In this document: positions 1-6,643 of the stretch, in pieces | How the letters are laid out: every line of letters starts with the position of its first letter | Numbering within the stretch: position 1 is the stretch's first letter | NCBI GenBank assembly: GCA_946478935.1 | Contig: CAMLEL010000033.1 | Location: 1-11,576 of the forward strand | Reading direction: 5' to 3' | Source of the DNA: an uncultured Armatimonadota bacterium | GTDB taxonomy: Bacteria > Armatimonadota > Fimbriimonadia > Fimbriimonadales > Fimbriimonadaceae | Length of the DNA: 11,576 nucleotides | The notes under the pieces: generated by a model | What the model was told of the DNA's origin: nothing | Database searches by the model: none | Seen by the model: the letters and a program-made list of their open reading frames with translations, nothing else | Translations under genes and position numbers: made by a program

Positions 1-884
1 CGACGATCACCGTCAATGTGCGGAATGCGACCGCAGATGTAACGGCTCCGAGCGTAACTTTCACCTCGCCAAGCAACGGCGCGACCGTATCCGGAGCGGT
101 GAACGTTTCGGTGGGAGCGTCCGACAATGTGGGCGTGACTCGAGTGGACTTCTTCGTGAACAACCAGTTCTCGGGATCCAAATCCTCCGGCCCCTACAAT
201 TGGAGCTGGGACACGAGCGCAGTCGCCAATGGCAACCACACGCTCAAGGCAGTCGCCTATGACGCCGCTGGCAACAGCGCCCAGACTTCGGTCGGCGTGA
301 CCGTCCAGAACTCGACCGCCGATGTATCTGCTCCGAACGTCTCCTTCAGCTCGCCAAGCAACGGTGCGACGATCTCCGGAACAGTAAACGTCGCGGTTAG
401 CGCATCCGACAACGTTGGCGTGACTCGAGTCGACTTCTTCGTGAACAATCAGTACTCGGGATCCAAGTCCTCTGGCCCCTACACTTGGAGCTGGGACACG
501 ACCGCAGTCGGCAACGGCAATCACACGCTCAAGGCAGTCGCCTATGATGCGGCTGGCAACAGCGCCGAGACGACGATCCAAGTCGGTGTTCAGAACACAG
601 CAGGCGACTCTGAAGCGCCAACCGCTGAGATCACTTCGCCTCGTGACGGTGAAACCGCCGGCAACCGCCTGATGATCACGGCCAACGCATCTGACAATGT
701 CGGAGTGGTCAAGGTCGAACTGTGGGTCGATGGGAAGCTGGAAGCGACGGATACGTCCGCCGCATACTCCTGGAACATCAACACCCGCAAGTGGAAATCT
801 GGCACCAGCCACACGCTGCAGGTGAAAGCTTTCGATGCGGCCGGAAACGTTGGATACTCCAGCGTGGTAAACGTCCGCGGTTAA
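1..884 (+). CDS. C-terminal part of a secreted protein with tandem bacterial Ig-like (Big_7-type) modules, 5'-truncated
   Basis: The frame is open from the left edge (first full codon at 3, reading TITVNVRN) to TAA at 882-884. The true start and any catalytic or signal region lie outside, and the GTG at 18 is only an internal Val codon. The visible part is three consecutive Ig-like modules of exactly 95 residues, each starting near D-x-x-AP and carrying SPxxGxT, ASDNVGV, a V(D/E)xxVxxxxxx segment, NWSWDT or similar, HTLxxxAxDAAGN and a final V-rich strand. This pattern matches bacterial Ig domains (Big_7 type), which typically decorate extracellular peptidases, glycoside hydrolases or adhesins as stalks or binding modules. 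The protein ends directly after the third module (VVNVRG), with no sortase motif, membrane segment or secretion tail. A strong terminator follows. The identity of the N-terminal part cannot be deduced; a subtilisin-like protease or carbohydrate-active enzyme are common partners. Confidence 0.85.
   Translation, partial: TITVNVRNATADVTAPSVTFTSPSNGATVSGAVNVSVGASDNVGVTRVDFFVNNQFSGSKSSGPYNWSWDTSAVANGNHTLKAVAYDAAGNSAQTSVGVTVQNSTADVSAPNVSFSSPSNGATISGTVNVAVSASDNVGVTRVDFFVNNQYSGSKSSGPYTWSWDTTAVGNGNHTLKAVAYDAAGNSAETTIQVGVQNTAGDSEAPTAEITSPRDGETAGNRLMITANASDNVGVVKVELWVDGKLEATDTSAAYSWNINTRKWKSGTSHTLQVKAFDAAGNVGYSSVVNVRG
36..884 (+). repeat. Three tandem 285-bp Ig-module repeats
   Basis: The modules start at about 36, 321 and 606, with a constant 285-bp (95-residue) period. 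Modules 1 and 2 are nearly identical at DNA level over long stretches (for example the blocks at 130-300 and 415-585, differing mainly at scattered, often synonymous, positions). Module 3 keeps the same spacing but has diverged (KVELWVDGK in place of RVDFFVNNQ). This indicates a recent duplication or gene conversion of modules 1 and 2, with an older terminal module. Confidence 0.9.
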
Positions 885-902
885 TTAATCCGATCAGCAA
901 AG

Positions 903-937
903 AAAGCCTCCGAGCCTCAAGCTCGGGGGCTTTTTTT
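903..937. terminator. Bidirectional intrinsic terminator shared by the Ig-module gene and lnt
   Basis: A 10-bp stem pairs 906-915 (GCCTCCGAGC) with 921-930 (GCTCGGGGGC), with one G-T wobble and a 5-nt loop (CTCAA, 916-920). Seven T follow on the plus strand (931-937), and AAAG precedes the stem at 902-905, giving CTTTCTTT on the minus strand. It can therefore terminate transcription from both sides. The lnt stop codon (917-919) lies in the loop. Confidence 0.9.
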
Positions 938-2371
938 CTTCTGGTAGCAGGCCAGCGGTAACAGGACCAGGCTGCTCAAAGCTGCAATCGGAAAAATAGG
1001 GAAGACCGGGGAAGGAGCCGGAGTTCCGACGGGCAGTTCAACTCTGAATGCGACGAGCTCTTTGGTAGGCGCTTCGGAAACAAGGTTTCCGCGTGGATCT
1101 ACAGCCAATGAATAACCCGTGGAGGCGGCTCGGACCAACGGTAGTCCTGTTTCGACAGCCCTCCAAACGGATGCAGCCTTCAATTGGTCTGGCGCTGTCG
1201 TTCCCATGTACCAATCATCGACAGACATCACGGCCAGGATTTGGGCACCGTCCCTTGCTTGACGGTACGCGATATCGGGAAAGAGTCCCTCAAAGCACAA
1301 GATGGGCCCGACGGTGTACTTTCCTACTTTCATCACGGACACATTTGCACCGGGCGTCAAATCTCCGCCGGGAAGGTTGAATGAGGCCGCCAACCATGGC
1401 AGGGCCTCACGGAATGGGACGTACTCTCCAAAAATCACCAATCTCGTTTTGTCGACGTATCGCCATTGTCCGTCATAGGAAAAGGCGGCCTGATATCTTG
1501 GTCCTTGCCCGCGCTGTCCGCCGAAAAGGATGGGCATTCCTTCCGGAATAGCGAATGGAGGCAGAGGCGGAAATGCCCCGCTTGGGCCAGCGACTCCTTC
1601 CGGCAAGACGAGAAGTTCAGATTGATGCAACTGGGCTCGGTCGATGATCGACTGGATTCTTGGGCCCAATTCGGCTTGATCCGATTCTGTCCCAAATGCC
1701 ATATCGACTCCGGGCTGGCCCACCGTGATGATGGCCCGACCTTCCGGTTGAGGATCGTAATACTTCACCCAAGATGCCAGCAAGAGGAGTACCGATGCCG
1801 CGACATAGCCACGGACCTTTCGCCAAGAAGCATCCTGGCCGAGAACCAGCGTCAAGGTGACATTTAGTAAAAGAACCCAAGCGCCAACGAGAAAAATCGA
1901 TCCGTAGAACGCGTTCTGAATCATCCAAGGGTAGGGCCAGAGCGGCGTCGCCACGAGGCCATATGGAAACGCGAGGATCGGGATGTAGGATCGAAAGACT
2001 TCAACCCCAGCCCAAGCTATTGGAATCGCCCATGGCATGTTCGCGCGCCAGGCAAGGCTCGTCAGCCAACCCGTCAATCCGAAATAGAGCGCCGCTGCGG
2101 CGCACGCTGCGAGATAGGGGACGATTGCGAGCAGCGGATTCTGCACCCATCGGTCCACGAACGAGAAGATCCAAAAGAATTGGCCGAGCATGAATAGGAA
2201 GCCGAAGGTCCAGCCACTCTTGAAGCCGTCCTTTCCCGACACGTCTCGGAGAGACGCCAGCCAAGGCACGAGCGCACAAAGGACGAGCAGGCCCAGGTTG
2301 AACGGAGGAAACGCAGCGTTGAGCAGTGTTGCCGATGCCAAGCAAGGCCAAGCTTTAGCGAACCGTGCCAT
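917..2371 (-). CDS. lnt: Apolipoprotein N-acyltransferase (Lnt)
   Basis: Inner-membrane enzyme of lipoprotein maturation: it transfers an acyl chain from a phospholipid to the N-terminal amine of the diacylglyceryl-cysteine of apolipoproteins. The N-terminal 200 residues are several hydrophobic helices, followed by a nitrilase-fold (CN hydrolase) domain and a final membrane helix (FPIAALSSLVLLPLACY). Counting from the ATG at 2371, the Glu-Lys-Cys triad fits E258 (LPEGVAGP), K308 (VDKTRLVIFGEYVPF, with the conserved E316) and C359 (GPILCFE). VDDWYMGTTAPDQ matches the family's NxxWFG...Q region. Frame-wise, ATGs also exist at 2395 and 2416, but the latter would overlap the upstream gene by 62 bases. 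I chose 2371 (17-base overlap, usual distance to the first helix); the start is not certain. No Shine-Dalgarno is visible. The last residues (SPRA) are encoded by the terminator hairpin. It is the last gene of a three-gene minus-strand operon. Confidence 0.93.
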   Translation of the reverse strand: MARFAKAWPCLASATLLNAAFPPFNLGLLVLCALVPWLASLRDVSGKDGFKSGWTFGFLFMLGQFFWIFSFVDRWVQNPLLAIVPYLAACAAAALYFGLTGWLTSLAWRANMPWAIPIAWAGVEVFRSYIPILAFPYGLVATPLWPYPWMIQNAFYGSIFLVGAWVLLLNVTLTLVLGQDASWRKVRGYVAASVLLLLASWVKYYDPQPEGRAIITVGQPGVDMAFGTESDQAELGPRIQSIIDRAQLHQSELLVLPEGVAGPSGAFPPLPPFAIPEGMPILFGGQRGQGPRYQAAFSYDGQWRYVDKTRLVIFGEYVPFREALPWLAASFNLPGGDLTPGANVSVMKVGKYTVGPILCFEGLFPDIAYRQARDGAQILAVMSVDDWYMGTTAPDQLKAASVWRAVETGLPLVRAASTGYSLAVDPRGNLVSEAPTKELVAFRVELPVGTPAPSPVFPIFPIAALSSLVLLPLACYQKKKSPRA

Positions 2372-2993
2372 CGACGCTACCAGCCAGGGCTTCATTGGCC
2401 AGGTGGCCAGTGTCATTGTAATACTGGATCATGAAGAGCCCTTCGGGCCTCCTTTCCAGTTTGGTTACGCTTGTGTTGTTGAAGCGAAATGCGCGCGAAG
2501 TTTCCAAGTTGCCTTGAACGAGCTGAGCGAGCAGCAATCCACAGGTTCCGCCGTGACTGACGATCACGGTGTTGCCCTGGTCCGTTTGCAAATCGTGAAC
2601 CAAAGTCTGGACTCGCTTCCACACGTCAGCAAACGACTCACCTCCAGGCGGTCGGAGCATCAGGCGATCCGTGCCTTGCATTGCCTCCAAAGCGGGCCAC
2701 CAACTGGCAATGTCTTTGAAGTATTCACCTTCCCATTCGCCAAAAGACCGCTCCCGCAGGGCCACCGTTTCTTCGATTGGCGCCCCAGAATGGTCGGCGA
2801 TGGGCTGCGCGGTCTCGCGTGCTCGAATCAGGTCGCTGCAAAGGATGCGATCGATGCGCTTGCCCGCAAATCGATGGCCGAGCATCATGGCCTGGGCTTT
2901 TCCTTGAGAATCGAGCGGAATGTCGGTGTGCCCCTGTGCCCGCTGCTCGGCATTCCAGGCCGTTTGGCCATGCCGGATAAGGTACAAGCGCAT
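2355..2993 (-). CDS. Histidine phosphatase family protein (phosphoglycerate mutase/alpha-ribazole phosphatase-like)
   Basis: A 212-residue cytoplasmic phosphatase or mutase that works through a phospho-histidine intermediate. The start at 2993 (MRLYLIRHGQT) places the signature RHG motif at residues 7-9, as is normal. The frame stays open further upstream for 80 residues, but that extension is low-complexity and lies over the preceding gene. Visible catalytic residues: R7 and H8 (nucleophile), N14, R57 or R59 in CSDLIRARET, E81 with RSFGEWEG, and H147 in VIVSHGG. PPGGES (115-120) and the FRFNNTSVTKLE segment resemble CobC/GpmB-like phosphatases more than glycolytic GpmA (about 230-250 residues). 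The substrate cannot be read from sequence; no cobalamin genes are nearby. The gene follows the Clp1-like gene after 34 bases and overlaps the lnt start, so all three are probably cotranscribed. Confidence 0.9.
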   Translation of the reverse strand: MRLYLIRHGQTAWNAEQRAQGHTDIPLDSQGKAQAMMLGHRFAGKRIDRILCSDLIRARETAQPIADHSGAPIEETVALRERSFGEWEGEYFKDIASWWPALEAMQGTDRLMLRPPGGESFADVWKRVQTLVHDLQTDQGNTVIVSHGGTCGLLLAQLVQGNLETSRAFRFNNTSVTKLERRPEGLFMIQYYNDTGHLANEALAGSVDGTVR

Positions 2994-3027
2994 ATGGGAG
3001 CAGTTTACCGTGCGCCAGATCTTTGGA

Positions 3028-3945
3028 CTAGACCTGCCAAGGACGAACCTCACCCAGTTCTCGACCCGCTGTGTCGACTTTAAGCGCGCCCAAACGAAGG
3101 ATGCGCACTGGGGCTGGCGGGACGGCTGTACTGTGGATGTCGGCCGTGCGGCGCTCGAAGTCGATGCGCTCGATCGTTCCGATACCGAAATCTTCGCCGT
3201 GTTGCTTTGCAAAGCTGCACAAGAGCCCTTCATAGTCCGAAGGATGAGCGATGTGAGCCCGCGTGCAATGAAAGTGGTCCAGGGCTCGAGCCATCGTTTC
3301 GTCTGAGGGGTCTTCGCGAGCTACCAGGAACAGAGCTCCTCCAGCTACTTCGGCATGAAGGACACCACTTCCCAGCACCCTATCTCGGTCGGCAGTTGGC
3401 AGGGTTATTCCAGAGCCAAGCCGGGCTCCTTCAATTGAGAGCCGACTCAAGTCGATGGAATGGGATTCACTGTTTTCAAACATTTTGAGCCAATGCGCCT
3501 TCCGTTGCGCGTTCTGCACGATGGCCGGAAATGCTTCATCCAACTCGATCTCCTCTGGCCCTACGGGAAAGCCAGATTGGTCCATTCCTGAGGCGGAAGG
3601 AACAAAGATCTCATCTGGCTTCATCAATTGGGCGCCGATCATCGTCACATGGCGGATCAACGGGGTTCCGCGATTGGGCCAGAGTTGGACGACCACGTCT
3701 TCGGCCGCCTGTTGCAAAAGCTGAACGAGGGCGGCGAGTAGAACTTGTGGCGACCGTTGGCTGTCAAGGCTCCCATAAAACCGCCAAGCAACGACCTTTG
3801 AGTCCCGCCAAAGGCAAAGTCGTCCGGGCGGAGATTGATCGGGATCGGAAGGGTCCAGGCAAATCAAATCGCGGCCCCTCCGGTTTTCCTTGAGCCATTC
3901 ACGCCAAGTATGTTCCGCAGTCGAAAGGAGCAAGGTTCTCGCCAT
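3028..3945 (-). CDS. Clp1/Nol9-type polynucleotide-kinase-like protein without a P-loop (probable pseudo-enzyme)
   Basis: A 305-residue soluble protein with no signal peptide. I see full-length resemblance to the Clp1/Grc3/archaeal polynucleotide kinase family. After a first beta-strand (TLLLST, 4-9) and helix comes ICLDPSDPDQSPPGRL (28-42), where the family has a D-x-D-x-G-Q...PPG segment. FYGSLDSQRSP (56-66) matches the FvGs..sP segment, and IGAQLMKPDEIFV the region after the T-x-G motif. The C-terminal part fits the family's terminal beta-domain: LLCSFAKQHGEDFGIGTIE (241-259), then RIDFERR, RILRLGALKV and DTAGRELGEVRPW. What is missing is the Walker A motif: between strand 1 and ICLDP there is no GxxxxGK(S/T), only an AEHTWREWLKE helix. 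Catalysis as an ATP-dependent kinase therefore seems unlikely. Gene real: high confidence; family assignment from pattern memory: moderate. It is the first gene of the operon with the phosphatase and lnt. Confidence 0.75.
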   Translation of the reverse strand: MARTLLLSTAEHTWREWLKENRRGRDLICLDPSDPDQSPPGRLCLWRDSKVVAWRFYGSLDSQRSPQVLLAALVQLLQQAAEDVVVQLWPNRGTPLIRHVTMIGAQLMKPDEIFVPSASGMDQSGFPVGPEEIELDEAFPAIVQNAQRKAHWLKMFENSESHSIDLSRLSIEGARLGSGITLPTADRDRVLGSGVLHAEVAGGALFLVAREDPSDETMARALDHFHCTRAHIAHPSDYEGLLCSFAKQHGEDFGIGTIERIDFERRTADIHSTAVPPAPVRILRLGALKVDTAGRELGEVRPWQV

Positions 3946-4003
3946 GCGGTTGCAACATTACCCGTAGCCTGGGTTTAGTGGACCGCCGGTAATCTCAAAA
4001 TAC
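3946..4003. promoter_or_regulatory. Divergent promoter region between the Clp1-like operon and the GH35 operon
   Basis: Only 58 bases separate the two start codons, so both operons must start here if they have their own promoters. On the plus strand TAATCT (3990-3995) lies 8 bases before the ATG at 4004. On the minus strand TAATGT (3960-3955) lies 9 bases before the ATG at 3945. Both fit a TAnnnT -10 box placed for leaderless or very short-leader transcripts. No convincing -35 box and no Shine-Dalgarno is seen on either side. Confidence 0.4.
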
Positions 4004-5707
4004 ATGACGTTCACGACCCAGGGCCAACAATTCCTCCTCGACGGTCAGCCATTCCAGATTCGAAGCGGGGAGCTGCACTATAACCGGATCCCCCGCGAGT
4101 ATTGGCGTGATCGAATGGAAAAGGCGAAGGCGATGGGGCTCAATACGATTTGCACCTATGTTTTTTGGAATGAACATGAAGCGCGGCCCGGACAGTGGGA
4201 TTTTGATGGCAGGCTGGACGTGGCGGCATTCGTCGACTTGGCCCAAGAACTCGGGCTTTGGGTGATCGTTAGACCGGGTCCCTATGTCTGTTCGGAGTGG
4301 GAATGGGGCGGTTTCCCCTATTGGCTTGCCAACGTGCCAGATATCCTGATTCGCCAAGACAACCCGGCATTTCTAGATCGCACCGCCGCCTACATGAATG
4401 AAGTCGGACGGAGGTTGGCAGACAGGACTGTGTCGAAGGGCGGACCAATCCTGATGGTCCAAGTGGAGAACGAGTACGGCTCCTTTGGCAGTGATTCGGT
4501 CTACATGGGGAAAATTCGCGATCAGGTTGTTGCGGCCGGATTTGACTGCCTCCTCTTCACCTCAGATGGTCCTACTCCGGAAATGTTGGCGGGCGGAACC
4601 TTGCCCGATGCAGTTTCGGTGATCAATTTCGGCAGCCGGCCCGCAGAGCGGTTCGAAGCGTTTCGTACTTTCCGGCCCGAGGCGCCTCTCATGTGCGGTG
4701 AACTGTGGTTTGGATGGTTCGATCATTGGGGATCCGAACATCACGTCACCGACGCGGATCAACAGGCAGAAGACCTGCGCTGGTTCATGGAAAACGGAGC
4801 GTCCTTCAACTTCTACATGATTCACGGAGGTACCAATTGGGGCTTTATGAATGGCGCCAATTGGACTCCCGATGGCTATCGTCCTGATGTGACCAGCTAT
4901 GACTATGACGCCGCCATCGGCGAGGACGGCAGGCTGACGGAGAAGTATTTCCGGTTCCGAGATGTCATTACGGAGTTCGTTGGTCCTTTGCCTGAGCCTC
5001 CAGTCAGCCGACCTGCTGTCGCACTGCCAGAGATCGAGTTTCTGGAGTCCTGCGAAATCAAAAGTCTCGCGCAAATTGGCATGTCAGGTTGGTCGAGCTT
5101 TGATGAGTTGAACCATGGTTACGGGTTTGTGCTCTACCGTGTGGGCCTTGGTGAGCCAGGCGAAGGCGAGTTAGAGTTGCACGACCTCCAAGATTATGCG
5201 GTCGTCATGTCTGGTGGAAGGATTGTTGGAACGCTTGACCGGCGACTGGCCCAGACGAAGATCGACGTCGGTCATCCTGGAGTGATCGAGATCCTTGTAG
5301 AGAACTCGGGAAGAATCAATTACGCGCGTCAGATGCTGTCTGAGCGAAAAGGGATTCGAGGCGCCACCTTTGCCGGCAACCCGGTTCTCCAGGTCCATGC
5401 GCACAGCATCGACTTTGATAAGGCGGTATTCGAGCGTGGAGTGGACCGCGACGAGCCGAGTTTGTACCGCGCAGAGTTTTCAGTTCAAGATCCAGCCGAT
5501 ACTCATCTCGACCTTCGAGGCTGGGGAAAGGGCAATGTTTGGGTGAACGGATTTAATTTGGGAAGGTACAGGAGCATCGGACCCCAGCGGACGCTCTACC
5601 TGCCTGGAACCCTGCTCGTCCGTGGAAAAAATGAGATCATCGTTTGCGACCTTGAACCAGGGGGAAGACGACGGATCTCCGGCATAGTGGATCCGATTCT
5701 GGGTTGA
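4004..5707 (+). CDS. Glycoside hydrolase family 35 beta-galactosidase, cytoplasmic
   Basis: Hydrolyses terminal beta-galactosyl residues with retention of configuration. The TIM-barrel domain spans roughly residues 5-325 with the family hallmarks SGELHYNRIPREYW (21-34), TYVFWNEHE (51-59) and RPGPYVCSEWEWGGFPYWL (90-108). The acid/base is E157 within QVENEYGSFG, and the nucleophile is E233 within CGELWFGWFDHWG. YMIHGGTNWGFMNG (271-284) is also conserved. The C-terminal part (about 360-567) is a beta-sandwich of the galactose-binding type, with WVNGFNLGRYR and GPQRTLYLPG near the end. At 567 residues it has the length of bacterial single-chain GH35 enzymes. There is no signal peptide, so it should act on imported sugars or glycoconjugates in the cytoplasm. 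It is the first gene of a plus-strand operon: 15 bases to the epimerase gene. That context suggests a galactosylated hydroxyproline substrate (inference). Confidence 0.93.
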   Translation: MTFTTQGQQFLLDGQPFQIRSGELHYNRIPREYWRDRMEKAKAMGLNTICTYVFWNEHEARPGQWDFDGRLDVAAFVDLAQELGLWVIVRPGPYVCSEWEWGGFPYWLANVPDILIRQDNPAFLDRTAAYMNEVGRRLADRTVSKGGPILMVQVENEYGSFGSDSVYMGKIRDQVVAAGFDCLLFTSDGPTPEMLAGGTLPDAVSVINFGSRPAERFEAFRTFRPEAPLMCGELWFGWFDHWGSEHHVTDADQQAEDLRWFMENGASFNFYMIHGGTNWGFMNGANWTPDGYRPDVTSYDYDAAIGEDGRLTEKYFRFRDVITEFVGPLPEPPVSRPAVALPEIEFLESCEIKSLAQIGMSGWSSFDELNHGYGFVLYRVGLGEPGEGELELHDLQDYAVVMSGGRIVGTLDRRLAQTKIDVGHPGVIEILVENSGRINYARQMLSERKGIRGATFAGNPVLQVHAHSIDFDKAVFERGVDRDEPSLYRAEFSVQDPADTHLDLRGWGKGNVWVNGFNLGRYRSIGPQRTLYLPGTLLVRGKNEIIVCDLEPGGRRRISGIVDPILG

Positions 5708-5722
5708 AGCTAAACTAAGCTC

Positions 5723-6643
5723 ATGCGCAAAGTTCGATGCCTCGATTCCCACACGGAAGGGGAACCGACGCGGGTCGTAACCGACGCAGAACTGGACTGT
5801 GCGGGCAGTAGCATTCGGGAACGCCTCGAGTCCTTTAATGACGACTTCGACCAAGTCTTTCGACCCCTGCTACTTGAGCCCCGAAGCTATGAGGCCGTGG
5901 TCGGAGCCTGGATTGGTCAGCCCACGGAACCTGGGTGCCTACGAGACCTAATCTTTTTCAATCCGGTTGGTGCACTGGGTATGTGCGGACACGGGACGAT
6001 CGGCTTGATGGCCACCCTTGCATTCGAAGGATTGCCACCGGGAGACTATCGGCTCAATACTCCCGTTGGGGTTGTTGGCGCAAAGCTTCTCAATCGTCAC
6101 ACGACACAAGTTCAAAACGTGCCGAGCTTTCGAATGGCGAAAGACGTCGCCCTGGACGTTGCGGGCTATGGATCGGTGGTTGGTGATGTGGCGTGGGGAG
6201 GCAACACCTTTTTCCTGGTCAAGGATTCGCCGATATCGGTTGCGATGGACAACTTGGAGGCACTTGGAGCGTTTACCAAGGCTACGCTTAGGGCTTCCCA
6301 ACAGCAGGGCTTCCCGGACGTCAATCACGTAGAAGTCTTCGGCCCGCCTACACATCCGGACGCCCAAAGCAAGAATTACGTGTTGTGTCCGGGAGGGGAA
6401 TATGATCGGTCCCCTTGCGGGACCGGCACGAGCGCGAAGCTAGCGTGTTTGGCCGAGGATGGCAAACTGGCGCCGGGAGAGGTTTTGGTCCAAGAAAGCA
6501 TCATCGGCACGACATACCGAGCGTGGTACCACCGAGATGGCAAGCACATCCTGCCGACGATTGAAGGGACGGCCTTCGTGACGGGCGAGAACACACTGAT
6601 CTTTGACGAGTCGGACCCAATGGCAGGCGGCATTCGTAAGTGA
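5723..6643 (+). CDS. Proline racemase family protein, probable 4-hydroxyproline 2-epimerase
   Basis: A 306-residue cofactor-independent epimerase that probably converts trans-4-hydroxy-L-proline to cis-4-hydroxy-D-proline. Both active-site cysteines are present: C88 in MCGHGTIGL (with H90) and C232 in DRSPCGTGTSAK (with D228). This separates it from trans-3-hydroxy-L-proline dehydratases, which carry Thr or Ser at one of these positions. The N-terminal DSHTEGEPTRVV and the GDVAWGGNTFF segment (154-164) are also typical. True proline racemase cannot be excluded from motifs, but the next gene, an FAD-dependent D-amino-acid oxidase overlapping by GTGA, is the usual partner in hydroxyproline catabolism. 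No Shine-Dalgarno precedes the ATG; a TAnnnT element (TAAACT, 5711-5716) lies 6 bases upstream. The later enzymes of the pathway (pyrroline-4-hydroxy-2-carboxylate deaminase and alpha-ketoglutarate semialdehyde dehydrogenase) are not in the window. Confidence 0.9.
   Translation: MRKVRCLDSHTEGEPTRVVTDAELDCAGSSIRERLESFNDDFDQVFRPLLLEPRSYEAVVGAWIGQPTEPGCLRDLIFFNPVGALGMCGHGTIGLMATLAFEGLPPGDYRLNTPVGVVGAKLLNRHTTQVQNVPSFRMAKDVALDVAGYGSVVGDVAWGGNTFFLVKDSPISVAMDNLEALGAFTKATLRASQQQGFPDVNHVEVFGPPTHPDAQSKNYVLCPGGEYDRSPCGTGTSAKLACLAEDGKLAPGEVLVQESIIGTTYRAWYHRDGKHILPTIEGTAFVTGENTLIFDESDPMAGGIRK

Noticed and set aside
18..20. GTG as start of the Ig-module protein
   Set aside because: The frame stays open to the left edge and the preceding residues (TITVNV) match the end of another module, so GTG is an internal valine codon.
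881..889. TTAATTAAT shared between the end of the Ig-module gene and the palindrome at 11314-11327
   Set aside because: The first copy contains the TAA stop codon and lacks the CG flanks; the similarity is most likely chance.
2190..3083. Long plus-strand open frame opposite lnt and the histidine phosphatase
   Set aside because: The minus-strand genes carry complete catalytic motifs, and the plus-strand translation has no recognisable domain or typical composition. It is an antisense shadow.
2994..3233. 80-residue N-terminal extension of the histidine phosphatase
   Set aside because: It overlaps the preceding Clp1-like gene, is Ser/Arg-rich and unlike the family, whose proteins begin just before the RHG motif; ATG at 2993 fits.
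4562..5074. 170-residue minus-strand frame inside the GH35 gene
   Set aside because: It lies completely opposite a well-conserved catalytic domain and shows no protein family features.
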